This document shows, one piece after another, positions 8,366-16,472 of a stretch of 42,705 nt of DNA. The notes under the pieces are model-generated. The model worked only from the letters and a program-made list of their open reading frames with translations. It was not told the DNA's origin and ran no database searches. Every line of letters begins with the position of its first letter. Position 1 is the stretch's first letter. The stretch comes from an uncultured Clostridium sp. (GTDB taxonomy: Bacteria > Bacillota > Clostridia > TANB77 > CAG-508). The stretch lies in NCBI GenBank assembly GCA_947572725.1, contig CANPDB010000011.1:1-42705 (forward strand), given 5' to 3'. The position numbers and the translations under genes are program-made.

Positions 8366-9131
8366 ATGAGAGTTACATTAATTCAAATGGATTCAACCAA
8401 AACTAGAAAAGAAAATGAAGAAAAAGCATTAAAGTTTATGAAAGAGGCTGTTAATGAGCATACAGATATAATATGCTTATCGGAATCATTTGTTTATTGG
8501 GGAGAACAATATGAACAAAGAAGATGCACCTTAGATGATATAAAAAAATATCAAAATTTTGCAAAAGAAAATAATGTTAATATTGTATTAGGAAGTGTTA
8601 ATCTAATAGATGAAAATTCAGATAAAACAACAAATACATGCTTTGTAATAAATAGAGGTGGAAATATAATACATAGATATGATAAAAAATATATGTATAA
8701 AGTAAATAGAGATAACTTAATTGTTGATGAAACAATGAGAACTATACCTCGGAGAAACAAATGATATATTTGAGTTAGATGGAGTAAAAATGGGTGTAGG
8801 AATATGTTTTGACTTAAGGTATCCAGAATATTTTAGAGAACTTATAAAACAAGGAGCAGAAATAATATTTTTACCATCACATTTTAGAACAGCAACAGGT
8901 GAGTTGGCTTGGAATGTATTAACTAAAGCAAGAGCAATTGAAAATCAAGTATATTTTTGTGCTTGTAATCAAACAGGAGAAGGCAATTGTGGAAATACAC
9001 AAGTCATTTCATATAATGGTGAAATTATGTCTAACATAGAAGTAAATGAAGGAATAATAACACAGGAACTTGATTTAGAAAAACAGAGGAGACATAGAAA
9101 GGAATTTCCAGTACTAGAACAAATTAAATAG
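8366..9131 (+). CDS. Carbon-nitrogen hydrolase (nitrilase superfamily), split by a +1 shift at CGG
   Basis: Read across one shift, this is a 254-residue nitrilase-superfamily amidohydrolase with the full catalytic triad: E40 (CLSESF), K107 (RYDKKY) and C147 (GICFDLRYPE). The zero frame ends at 8762-8764. At 8747-8751 the codons CCT CGG would give Pro-Arg and then a stop four codons on. Skipping C8750 gives CCT GGA (Pro-Gly) and the expected family segment IPGETNDIFELDGVKMGVG. Only one base is extra and no other damage is visible. It may be a recent pseudogene, a sequence error or a programmed +1 frameshift; the same CGG-A context breaks two other genes here. AAAGGAGG precedes the ATG. Confidence 0.8.
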
Positions 9132-9147
9132 AAAACATAAAAATATT

Positions 9148-9186
9148 AAGAAAGCAAATTAAAGTAAATCTAAATTGCTTTCTTTT
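9148..9186 (+). terminator. Terminator after the nitrilase-like gene
   Basis: AAGAAAGCAA at 9148-9157 pairs perfectly with TTGCTTTCTT at 9175-9184, and a short T run follows. Confidence 0.8.
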
Positions 9187-9263
9187 ATAGCAATCGTTTA
9201 AAATTACATTTTAAATGACTACTATAGATTTTTTCTACTGTGAAAGAAATATATAAAGATTAA

Positions 9264-9291
9264 AAGTTTTTTCATAATTTTGAAAAAACTT
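9264..9291 (+). promoter_or_regulatory. 28-bp palindromic operator of the first DUF4143 ATPase gene
   Basis: AAGTTTTTTC (9264-9273), eight spacer bases, GAAAAAACTT (9282-9291): perfect 10-bp arms, extending one base further into the spacer. The last two T residues are the first two bases of the -35 box. A palindrome of the same length, consensus and register lies before the paralogous gene at 16401-16428. The arms match AAGTTWTTTC and GAAAWAACTT in both. This is what a repressor or autoregulator site would look like. Confidence 0.7.
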
Positions 9292-9318
9292 GACTATAAT
9301 AATAAAAAAGAGTATAAT
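9290..9318 (+). promoter_or_regulatory. Strong promoter of the first DUF4143 ATPase gene
   Basis: TTGACT at 9290-9295 and TATAAT at 9313-9318 with a 17-bp spacer, 23 bp upstream of the start codon counted from the end of the -10 box. The -35 box overlaps the palindrome at 9264-9291. Confidence 0.85.
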
Positions 9319-9341
9319 TTATTATAGTTAGGAGAATATTT

Positions 9342-10544
9342 ATGGAAAAAATAAAAAGAGAAAATTATTTATCAATACTAAAAAATTTTAAAGATAAGCA
9401 AATAATAAAAGTTATAACAGGAATTAGAAGATGTGGTAAATCTACATTACTAGAACTTTTTCAAGAATATTTGAAAGAAAATGGAGTACTTAACGAACAA
9501 ATAGTATCAATAAATTTTGAAAACGCTGATTATGAAGAATTACAAGATAGAAAGAAATTACACGAATATTTAAAAAGCAAATTAATAAAGAATAAAAAAA
9601 CATATATATTTCTTGACGAAGTGCAGAATGTATATCAATTTGAAAAAACTGTAGATAGTCTATTCATAAACAAAGATGTAGATTTATATATAACAGGCTC
9701 AAATGCATATTTATTATCATCAGAACTTGCAACATTACTTACAGGAAGATATATAGAAGTAAAAATGTTACCATTATCATTTAAAGAATATATGTCAACA
9801 TTTGAAGATAAAACAGATATATCTAAAAAATTTAGAAATTATTTAAGATATAGTTCATTTCCTCAATCAATAGAATTATATAATATTAATTCAGATAATA
9901 TAGATATGTTTTTAGATGGTATATATAATACAATTCTTTTTAAAGATGTGATGAAAAGAAAAGGAATAACAGACAAAAGTGTTTTAGAAAGAGTTACCAA
10001 ATATTTATATAATAATATAGGAAATAAAACAAGTATGAAAAACATAAGTGATAACATAGAAGGATTAGAACGAAATAGTTCGTACAATACTGTATCAAAT
10101 TATGTTGAAGCACTTATAGATAGTTATATGGTATATAAAGTCAATAGATATGATATAAAAGGAAAAGAATATTTAAAAACCCAAGAAAAATATTATGCAA
10201 TAGATATAGGATTAAGATATTATATGCTTGGTCAAAGTAGTGGTAGAGATATGGGACATATATTAGAAAATGTAGTATATCTTGAATTATTAAGAAGAGG
10301 ATATAAAGTTTATATTGGTAAAATTGATGATTTAGAAGTGGACTTTGTTGCAAAAAATTCAGAAGATACAATATATTATCAAGTTGCTTTAACCACAAGA
10401 GATGAAAATACTTTAGAAAGAGAATTAATTCCATTGAAAAAGATAAATGATAATTATCCAAAATATATTTTAACAATGGATGATGATTTAGATGCTGATT
10501 TTGATGGAATAAAGAAAATAAATGTAATTGATTGGCTATTATAG
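9342..10544 (+). CDS. AAA-family ATPase with DUF4143 C-terminal domain (first paralogue)
   Basis: 400-residue AAA_14/DUF4143 protein. Walker A is GIRRCGKST at residues 27-35, Walker B is YIFLDEVQN near residue 88, and sensor-like YITGSNAYLL follows. The middle is a helical/winged-helix region. The C-terminal domain has ENVVYLELLRRGYKVYIGK, EVDFVA and YYQVA, resembling a PD-(D/E)XK-like nuclease fold in which the last catalytic position looks altered. These proteins are abundant in gut anaerobes and their role is unresolved. A paralogue of nearly equal length lies at 16473. Both have the same palindrome-promoter arrangement. RBS TAGGAG precedes the ATG. Confidence 0.9.
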   Translation: MEKIKRENYLSILKNFKDKQIIKVITGIRRCGKSTLLELFQEYLKENGVLNEQIVSINFENADYEELQDRKKLHEYLKSKLIKNKKTYIFLDEVQNVYQFEKTVDSLFINKDVDLYITGSNAYLLSSELATLLTGRYIEVKMLPLSFKEYMSTFEDKTDISKKFRNYLRYSSFPQSIELYNINSDNIDMFLDGIYNTILFKDVMKRKGITDKSVLERVTKYLYNNIGNKTSMKNISDNIEGLERNSSYNTVSNYVEALIDSYMVYKVNRYDIKGKEYLKTQEKYYAIDIGLRYYMLGQSSGRDMGHILENVVYLELLRRGYKVYIGKIDDLEVDFVAKNSEDTIYYQVALTTRDENTLERELIPLKKINDNYPKYILTMDDDLDADFDGIKKINVIDWLL

Positions 10545-10590
10545 AATAAAGTTAAGAACTAAAATAATACTATAAAAATATTAATAAAAA

Positions 10591-10630
10591 AGAGTGAATA
10601 ATTTTTATGTAGAATTATTCATTCTTTTTT
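10591..10630 (+). terminator. Terminator after the first ATPase gene
   Basis: GAGTGAATAATT (10592-10603) pairs with AATTATTCATTC (10613-10624, one wobble) and is followed by a run of seven T. Confidence 0.85.
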
Positions 10631-10643
10631 TATGTAACTATTA

Positions 10644-10672
10644 TTGTAATTACTGAATAATTATGATATTAT
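10644..10672 (+). promoter_or_regulatory. Candidate promoter of the second Nudix gene
   Basis: TTGTAA at 10644-10649 and TATTAT at 10667-10672, 17-bp spacer. The same hexamers and spacing, with similar flanks (TTATTGTAAT and TTATGATATTAT), precede the metallo-hydrolase gene at 12963. Confidence 0.5.
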
Positions 10673-10710
10673 AATAGAAAATTCAAGTAAATTGTTAGGG
10701 AGAGCTTTTT

Positions 10711-11256
10711 ATGGAGGAATTAATTGACGTATTAGACGAAAATGGAATAAAGACAGGAGAGGTATTGCCAAGAAATGAAGTGCATAAAAAAGGATTATGG
10801 CATAGAATAATTGTCATTGCAATTGTAAATGAGAAAAATCAAGTATTAATGCAACAAAGGTCATATAACAAAGATAAAAATGCAGGTTTATGGGATATAT
10901 CTGTAACTGGTCATATTACTACTGGGCAAGATTCATTAGCCGCTGCTAAAAGAGAAATAAACGAGGAAGTAAGTGTTAATATTGGATACACAGTTGATAT
11001 AAAAGATTTTAGATATATGTTTTCATATAGAAAAGAGGAAAGAGTTAATGAAGAACATATGGATAGACAATTTTATGATTTCTTTATATTAAGACAAAAT
11101 AATTTAAAAATAGAAGAGATAGTAGTACAAGAAAGTGAAGTAGAACAAGTTAAATTTGTTGATATTAGTGAACTAAATAGAATGATTGAAAATAAAGAAG
11201 TTGTTGAAAGAGATGCAGTTTATAAAGAATTAATGGATTATCTATTTAGAGTGTAA
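10711..11256 (+). CDS. Nudix hydrolase, IPP-isomerase-like, with a diverged Nudix box
   Basis: 181-residue paralogue of the Nudix protein at 1414, sharing DVLDENGIKTG and HKKGLWHR. The Nudix box reads GHITTGQDSLAAAKREINEEVSV: the Glu at position 7 of GX5E is Gln and the late Gly of EEXGU is Ser, while the metal-binding REXXEE core is intact. It may therefore still bind metal but with changed geometry. GGGAGAGC precedes the ATG. It is followed 15 nt later by a decayed short-chain dehydrogenase. Substrate unknown. Confidence 0.85.
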   Translation: MEELIDVLDENGIKTGEVLPRNEVHKKGLWHRIIVIAIVNEKNQVLMQQRSYNKDKNAGLWDISVTGHITTGQDSLAAAKREINEEVSVNIGYTVDIKDFRYMFSYRKEERVNEEHMDRQFYDFFILRQNNLKIEEIVVQESEVEQVKFVDISELNRMIENKEVVERDAVYKELMDYLFRV

Positions 11257-11271
11257 AGGAATGAGAAATAT

Positions 11272-11551
11272 ATGAAAAACATTATATTAACAGGAGCAAG
11301 TGATGGCTTAGGAAAAGAATTTGGAAAGATATGTATACAAAATAATATTCAAATAATAGCACTTTGTCCGTGTAATTCAGTTTAATGTTGGTGGAATGAA
11401 CACTAGAATGCACGAAAAATATAATGGAACTAAAATAGAAAATCCAGATGAATGGATGAATCCGAAAGATATTGCTGAGCTTATGCTGTATATATTAAAT
11501 TTGCCTAAAAAGATTGAAGTTAGTGAAATAACGATTAATAGAAAAAGTTGA
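11272..11551 (+). pseudogene. Short-chain dehydrogenase/reductase remnant with internal deletion
   Basis: The 5' part encodes an SDR start with the cofactor motif TGASDGLG (MKNIILTGASDGLGKEFG) up to about 11368. The 3' part, in another frame, encodes an SDR-like end with FNVGGMNTRMHEKYNG and a DIAELMLYILNLP segment ending at TGA 11549-11551. The central catalytic region with the Ser-Tyr-Lys residues, roughly 120-140 codons, is missing. The junction is near 11368-11390. A non-functional remnant produced by deletion. Confidence 0.75.
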
Positions 11552-11564
11552 AAGGGAAATTTTT

Positions 11565-11963
11565 ATGTTTAATGTCAACCATATTGCAATAAGTGTAACG
11601 AATATGGAAAGAAGTATGGAATTTTATAAAAAGTTTGGATTTAAAGATTTCAAGTCTTGGAAAGCAGAAGATGAAAGCATAAAAATAACAATGCTAAAAC
11701 TAAATAACACAGTTTTAGAAATATTTTGTTATAAACAATATAAAAATTTACCAGAAACAGCAAAATCAACAGCAACAGATTTACCAATACTTGGAACAAA
11801 ACACTTTGCATTAGGTGTAGAAAAAATAGAAGAAGCAAAGAAATTTGTTTTAGAAAATAAAATATGTGAAAGTGTAGATATAAAAACAGGAAGATTAGGA
11901 AAAGAATATTTTTTTATTAATGACCCAGATGGTATATTAGTCGAGATAATTGAAAATGATTAG
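11565..11963 (+). CDS. VOC-family (glyoxalase/dioxygenase fold) protein
   Basis: 132-residue vicinal-oxygen-chelate protein. The N-terminal MFNVNHIAISVTNMERSMEF provides the usual His in the first beta strand. TKHFALGVEKIEEA starts the second beta-alpha-beta-beta-beta unit, and FFINDPDGILVEIIE ends it with the metal-ligand Glu. The exact reaction (glyoxalase, resistance or isomerase) cannot be told from sequence. AAGGGAA precedes the ATG. The next gene starts 13 nt after its stop, so the two are probably co-transcribed. Confidence 0.88.
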   Translation: MFNVNHIAISVTNMERSMEFYKKFGFKDFKSWKAEDESIKITMLKLNNTVLEIFCYKQYKNLPETAKSTATDLPILGTKHFALGVEKIEEAKKFVLENKICESVDIKTGRLGKEYFFINDPDGILVEIIEND

Positions 11964-11976
11964 GAGAAAATTAATT

Positions 11977-12771
11977 ATGGAAAAAATTATAATGTTAGGA
12001 ACTGGAATGGGAGTTACATTAGATTTATATAATACTTGTTTTGTAATAAAAAATGATAATGGAAATTTTTTAGTAGATACAGGTGGAAGTGTTGAAATAG
12101 TAAAAAGATTAAAGCAAGTAAACATTGATCTAAATGAAATAAATCATATTTTTATTTCACATAGTCATACAGACCACATATTAGGACTTATTTGGATTTT
12201 TAAAACTTTTAAAAAGTTAATGAATGAAAATAGTACTAACATTAACATATATTGCAATGATATTGTATATCAATCTATTATAGCAATAGCAAAAGCTAGC
12301 TTACCAAATATATTAGTAGAAGCTATTTTAAAAAAAGTTAATTTTCATATTTTAAAAGATGAAGAAGAAATAGAAATAAATGGTATAAATTATAAATTTT
12401 TTGACATAAATGCAAAAGACACAAAACAATTCGGTTTTGAATGTATTATAAATGGAAAAAGATTAATGTTCCTAGGAGATGAAACTATAAAACCAATTTT
12501 ATACGAAAAAGTTAAAGGAACAGATTACGCTATGCACGAAGCTTTTTGTTTAGATTCAGAAGAGAGTATTTTTCACCCATATGAAAAAAATCATTCTACA
12601 GTTAAAAGTGCTAGCAAAATTATGAATAAATTAGAAGTTAAAAATTTAATTCTATACCATACAGAAGAGTCTCATGGAGATAAAAGGAAAGAATTATATA
12701 CACAAGAAGGAAAAGAAAATTTTAATGGTAATGTTATTGTTCCAGATGATTTAGATATTATTGAATTATAG
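11977..12771 (+). CDS. Metallo-beta-lactamase-fold hydrolase, RNase Z-like
   Basis: 264-residue MBL-fold protein. The zinc motif HSHTDH is in IFISHSHTDHILGL, with a preceding FLVDTGG strand, FLGDET as the second Asp-bearing motif and LILYHTEE as the last His. The MLGTGMG start resembles RNase Z and related proteins, but no exosite arm is apparent, so a true tRNA 3' maturase is unlikely. I chose the ATG at 11977 because TAGGAG at 11961-11966 overlaps the VOC stop; the in-frame ATG at 11950 lies inside the VOC gene. Confidence 0.85.
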   Translation: MEKIIMLGTGMGVTLDLYNTCFVIKNDNGNFLVDTGGSVEIVKRLKQVNIDLNEINHIFISHSHTDHILGLIWIFKTFKKLMNENSTNINIYCNDIVYQSIIAIAKASLPNILVEAILKKVNFHILKDEEEIEINGINYKFFDINAKDTKQFGFECIINGKRLMFLGDETIKPILYEKVKGTDYAMHEAFCLDSEESIFHPYEKNHSTVKSASKIMNKLEVKNLILYHTEESHGDKRKELYTQEGKENFNGNVIVPDDLDIIEL

Positions 12772-12810
12772 CGAATACATAGAAGAAAAGTATATAAAAG
12801 TACTTGAAAA

Positions 12811-12834
12811 AGTATAATTATATACTCTTTTTTT
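12811..12834 (+). terminator. Terminator after the first MBL-fold gene
   Basis: AGTATA (12811-12816) and TATACT (12821-12826) form a short stem with an ATTA loop, followed by C and seven T. A further perfect hairpin, CACATAAAAG with CTTTTATGTG, lies at about 12873-12897. Confidence 0.65.
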
Positions 12835-12904
12835 ATGCCTTAAACTAAGAAATTGTAATATGTTAAGTTAAACACATAAAAGCTTTCCTTTTATGTGAAT
12901 TTTA

Positions 12905-12933
12905 TTGTAATATTTAAATTTTTATGATATTAT
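12905..12933 (+). promoter_or_regulatory. Candidate promoter of the second MBL-fold gene
   Basis: TTGTAA at 12905-12910 and TATTAT at 12928-12933 with a 17-bp spacer, about 30 bp before the start codon. Confidence 0.55.
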
Positions 12934-12962
12934 CAAGAAAAAATTGAAAGGATTGATAAATT

Positions 12963-13622
12963 ATGAAAATTACAAAATTTCCGCAATCATGTTTACTAAT
13001 TGAAACGAAAGGGAAGAAAATACTAATAGATCCAGGAACATTAAAATACAAAGAAGAATATTTTGAAATTTGGAACAAAGTCGATACTATATTAATTACA
13101 CATAAACATTCAGACCATTGTAATGTAGAGATACTAGAAAAATTAAATAGTGAGATAGAAATATATTCAAGTAGTGAAGTAAAAAACAAATATCCAGAAT
13201 TGCCTATAAATATTGTAAAAGAAGGTGAAAAAATTAATATAGGAAATGAAATAACAGTAGAAGTGGTTCATGCAGAACACGGATATGTACCAATTATGAA
13301 AACAGGAGCAAAAGTAATTGAAAATATAGGATATATAATAGATGATGGAAAGACAAGGATATATATAACAAGTGATACTATATGTTTCCAAAACGATTAC
13401 AAATGTGATGTTATATGTCTTCCAATATCAGATTATGGTGTTGTAATGGGAGCTTTTGAAGCATCATTATTTGCAAAAGAAACAGATGCAAAATTAGCAC
13501 TTCCATTACACGCAGATAGTCCTAAATACCCTGTAAATTTTGATTTTGTTAAAGAAATGTTTGAAAAAAATGAGATGGAATATAAAATATTAGAAAATGA
13601 TGAAGCCATTGAAGTAGAGTGA
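12963..13622 (+). CDS. Metal-dependent hydrolase, MBL fold (UlaG/UPF0173-like)
   Basis: 219-residue MBL-fold protein of the short UlaG-like type. It starts MKITKFPQSCLLIETKGKKI, has the metal motif THKHSDH near residue 46, HAEHGY as a middle His and TSDTICF as the Asp strand, and ends with PLHADSP carrying the last His. Substrate unknown. GAAAGGATTG precedes the ATG and an own promoter lies just upstream. A metallophosphoesterase gene follows after 37 bp, so the two may share a transcript. Confidence 0.85.
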   Translation: MKITKFPQSCLLIETKGKKILIDPGTLKYKEEYFEIWNKVDTILITHKHSDHCNVEILEKLNSEIEIYSSSEVKNKYPELPINIVKEGEKINIGNEITVEVVHAEHGYVPIMKTGAKVIENIGYIIDDGKTRIYITSDTICFQNDYKCDVICLPISDYGVVMGAFEASLFAKETDAKLALPLHADSPKYPVNFDFVKEMFEKNEMEYKILENDEAIEVE

Positions 13623-13659
13623 CTACATAGTCAAGAGATAAAATGAGAGGTTGAGATAA

Positions 13660-14412
13660 ATGGAAAAAATAGCAATTATATCAGACATCCATTCAAATAT
13701 AGTTGCATTAGAAGCAGTACTAAAAGACATAGAAAAAAGAAACATCAAAAGAATATTTTGTTTAGGTGATTTAGTTTTAAAAGGATCATCTCCATGTGAA
13801 GTAGTTGATACGATAAAGAAAAAATGCGAAATAGTAGTAAAAGGCAATGGTGATGATGGAGCAATTAATCCAAAAGGAAGTAAGCATAAAGAATGGTATC
13901 ATAACATTTTAGGAAAAGACAGACTAGAATATTTAAATGATTTACCAATGTATAAAGATATTTATATTAGTGGAAGTCATATAAGAATGTTTCACGCAAC
14001 AAAAGAAGACTTTAATTATAGAATATTTGACATAGATCCAATAGAAAAGAAAATGAAAATGTTTGAAGACGAAAATAATAATGTACCAGACATAGTAGTA
14101 TATGGGGACATTCATAAACAATATATGCAAAAGTTACAAAATAAAACAATTATTAATGTTGGGAGCATAGGAAACACTGTAGAATCTCCTAATTATGATG
14201 AAACAATAACAAATATGGAGGAAACAACACAAGCATATTACTGCATATTAGAAGGAGAATATGATTCAAAAGAAAAATCATCTATATCAATTCAATTTAT
14301 AAGAGTACCATATGACATAGGAAAAGAAATTGAATTAGCAAGAAGAAATGGCTCTCCTAGTATAGATAACTATATATTGGAGTTAACTAAAGCAAAGTAT
14401 AGAAGATTATAA
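13660..14412 (+). CDS. Calcineurin-like metallophosphoesterase
   Basis: 250-residue phosphoesterase of the YfcE-like class. The metal motifs occur in order: ISDIHSN at residues 7-13, CLGDLV, KGNGDDG in place of the common GNHD, MFHATKE, and YGDIHKQ in place of GHTH. The changes suggest an atypical second metal site. It may hydrolyse phosphodiesters, substrate unknown. GAGAGGTTGAG precedes the ATG. Confidence 0.85.
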   Translation: MEKIAIISDIHSNIVALEAVLKDIEKRNIKRIFCLGDLVLKGSSPCEVVDTIKKKCEIVVKGNGDDGAINPKGSKHKEWYHNILGKDRLEYLNDLPMYKDIYISGSHIRMFHATKEDFNYRIFDIDPIEKKMKMFEDENNNVPDIVVYGDIHKQYMQKLQNKTIINVGSIGNTVESPNYDETITNMEETTQAYYCILEGEYDSKEKSSISIQFIRVPYDIGKEIELARRNGSPSIDNYILELTKAKYRRL

Positions 14413-14436
14413 TTTAAAAAGGAAGGAAAAAAGAAA

Positions 14437-14991
14437 ATGGAAAATTATTTTATTATACATGGATCGTTTAGTAGTCCATATTCAAACTGGATTAGTTGGT
14501 TACACGACTTTATAGAAAGTGAAGGAAAACAAGTATATGTACCAAACTTTCCGATAGGAGTAGGATACCAAAATTACGAAAATTGGAGCAAACTATTTAA
14601 ATACTATTATGACTTAGGATTAATAAATGAAAATACAACAATAATAGCGCATAGTATAGCACCAGCATTTGTATGCAAATTTTTAACTGAAAACAAAATT
14701 AAAATAAAAAAATTAATATCTGTATGCGGATTTAATAATTATTTTGGAATTGATGACGAATACGATACAGTTAATAAAACAATGTATTTTGATAATTTAG
14801 AAGATGTTAAAAATTATGTAGGTGAGATTATATGTTTTTATTCAGATAATGACCCATATGTAAAATATGAAGCAGAAAAAGAATTTGCAGATACAATTAC
14901 AAAAAAACAAATTTTAATTCCAGGTGCTGGACATATCAATAGTGAAAGTGGTTATGACACATTTGAAGATATAGTTAGTTATATTTTCTAA
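14437..14991 (+). CDS. Alpha/beta hydrolase, RBBP9/YdeN-like
   Basis: 184-residue serine hydrolase of the RBBP9/YdeN type. It has the IIHGSFSSP oxyanion segment, the nucleophile elbow AHSIAP (variant of GHSXG with Ser as nucleophile), the acid YSDNDPYV and the His in GAGHIN. Members hydrolyse small esters; natural substrates are mostly unknown. It begins 24 nt after the phosphoesterase gene with AAAGGAAGG in front. Confidence 0.85.
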   Translation: MENYFIIHGSFSSPYSNWISWLHDFIESEGKQVYVPNFPIGVGYQNYENWSKLFKYYYDLGLINENTTIIAHSIAPAFVCKFLTENKIKIKKLISVCGFNNYFGIDDEYDTVNKTMYFDNLEDVKNYVGEIICFYSDNDPYVKYEAEKEFADTITKKQILIPGAGHINSESGYDTFEDIVSYIF

Positions 14992-15038
14992 TCCAATTCT
15001 TGTCTAATTAAATTTGCGAGAAAGGAAGTAAATTAAAA

Positions 15039-15350
15039 ATGAAAATTATAAAAATAGAACAAGCAGAAGTACATAAAAATAGCGATAGATGTGAAGTTAT
15101 AGAATATGGATTTAATGATAAAGATATAGATTGTGCAACAGCACAAATAAATGGAAGATATCCAGATACAGGGTACTGTGTAAATGAGGAATGTAAAGAA
15201 CTAATTTATGTAATAGAAGGTAAAGGAACTTTAAATAAAAAAGACCAAATAGTAGAATTCAAAAAAGGTGATGCTATTTTAATAGATAAAGGAGAAGTTT
15301 ATTACTGGAATGCACAATGTACAATAGTTATGCCTTGCACGCCAGCATAG
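15039..15350 (+). CDS. Cupin-domain protein, cut short by an amber codon
   Basis: 103-residue single cupin barrel: YCVNEECKELIYVIEGKG covers the first strand pair and FKKGDAILIDKGEVYYWNA the second. The frame runs to TAG at 15348-15350, but the downstream codons stay open to TAA at 15384-15386 and encode YPEQHKLIEEK. The related family end is typically CTPAWxPEQH, so the TAG most likely replaces a TGG Trp codon by one G-to-A change. The lost 12 residues are C-terminal and the barrel is intact. TAG ends many other genes here, so recoding is unlikely. Confidence 0.75.
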   Translation: MKIIKIEQAEVHKNSDRCEVIEYGFNDKDIDCATAQINGRYPDTGYCVNEECKELIYVIEGKGTLNKKDQIVEFKKGDAILIDKGEVYYWNAQCTIVMPCTPA

Positions 15351-15474
15351 TATCCTGAACAACATAAATTAATAGAAGAAAAATAAATAAAAGAAAATCA
15401 TAATTTTATTATGAATATAGAAATTCATAAAGACAGAGAGATTTTAAATATGAAATGCAGATGGGAGAAAAGAA

Positions 15475-16334
15475 ATGAGCATATTGAATAATTGGTTATT
15501 ATATGTATGTATGTATGTAGTTCTAGCAACTATATTTACACAATGTTATAAAATTACAACCAAAACATTAAAAAAAGCAGGAGCGCTAACTGCTTTATTA
15601 CAATTAACAGCAGGGCTAACAGCTTTGATTTTATGTCCGCTTTTTGGATTTAAGTTTCCAACAAATACAAATATATATATATTATGCTTGGAATAGCAAT
15701 CATATTTTATACAATATCAGATAGAATAAATACAACAGTAAGAAGTGGAATAGAAGCATCAACTTTTAGTATGCTTAAACAGCTATCTACAACATTTATG
15801 ATATTTGCTGGTTTAATATTTCTAAAAGAAGAATTTGCTTTAACAAAGTTTATTGGTGCAATATTAATTATATTTAGTAATGTTTTTATATTCTATAAAA
15901 AAGGAAAATTTGAATTTAATAAATACATTTTGCTAGGAATATTAGCTAACATATCATTTACAATTGCATTATTTTTAGATGTGAATATATCAAATAGTTT
16001 TAATTTACCTTTTTATGTAGCACTAACTTTAATTGTACCAGCGATATTAATAATAATTGTTGAAAGAATTAAACCATCACAAATAAAAAATGAATGGATA
16101 AGCGGAAACAAAAAAGCAATATTAATAACAGCTTTAACTTGGGCAACAGCAATAATTGCACAATTGAGAGCATATCAATTGTGCAATGTATCAGTAGTGG
16201 CACCATTATGTGCTTTAACTGTGATATTAAATGTAATAGTTGGATATATTTTTTTGAAAGAAAGAGATAGTTTGTTAAAAAAGATTATTGCTGCAATATT
16301 AATAATAATTAGTGTTATATTAATTAAAATATAA
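15475..16334 (+). pseudogene. EamA-like (DMT superfamily) transporter, frame broken in an AT repeat
   Basis: Two open segments, 15475-15696 and 15684-16334, together encode a protein of about 285 residues with 8-10 hydrophobic helices resembling EamA/DMT exporters. The join is in an alternating AT run at about 15670-15681. Removing one AT unit would fuse FPTNTNIYI to MLGIAIIFYTISDR in frame. This is a +2 slippage, unlike the CGG breaks elsewhere. It could be a pseudogene or a phase-variable gene switched off. The longer second part has its own ATG but no clear RBS. Confidence 0.7.
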
Positions 16335-16352
16335 ATTTAATATATATTACAA

Positions 16353-16396
16353 TTTTAAAAAATATATTTCTTGAATATGAAATATATTTTTTAAAA
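16353..16396. terminator. Bidirectional-type hairpin after the EamA gene
   Basis: An 18-bp perfect stem (16353-16370 with 16379-16396) with an 8-nt loop, A/T rich and rich in A and T runs on its arms. It lies 5 bp upstream of the operator of the next gene. Confidence 0.7.
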
Positions 16397-16400
16397 ATAA

Positions 16401-16428
16401 AAGTTATTTCGCAAACAAGAAATAACTT
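16401..16428 (+). promoter_or_regulatory. 28-bp palindromic operator of the second DUF4143 ATPase gene
   Basis: AAGTTATTTC (16401-16410), eight spacer bases, GAAATAACTT (16419-16428): perfect 10-bp arms. The last two T residues start the -35 box, exactly as at 9264-9291. The arms differ from the other copy by one compensated base pair, which supports selection on symmetry. Confidence 0.7.
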
Positions 16429-16455
16429 GACAAATACAATATAAAAGATTATACT
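16427..16455 (+). promoter_or_regulatory. Strong promoter of the second DUF4143 ATPase gene
   Basis: TTGACA at 16427-16432 and TATACT at 16450-16455 with a 17-bp spacer, 17 bp before the start codon. The -35 overlaps the palindromic operator. Confidence 0.85.
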
Positions 16456-16472
16456 TAGTATAGGTGATAAAA

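Noticed and set aside
11368..11390. SDR remnant as another programmed frameshift
   Set aside because: The central catalytic region is missing, not only out of frame, so this is a deletion.
15348..15350. TAG readthrough or recoding in the cupin gene
   Set aside because: TAG is used as the stop of several intact genes here (for example tpiA, splB and the first ATPase), so a reassigned TAG is not supported.
15670..15686. EamA break as a fourth CGG-type shift
   Set aside because: No CGG is present. The break is a +2 change (one AT unit) in a dinucleotide run, which is a different mechanism.
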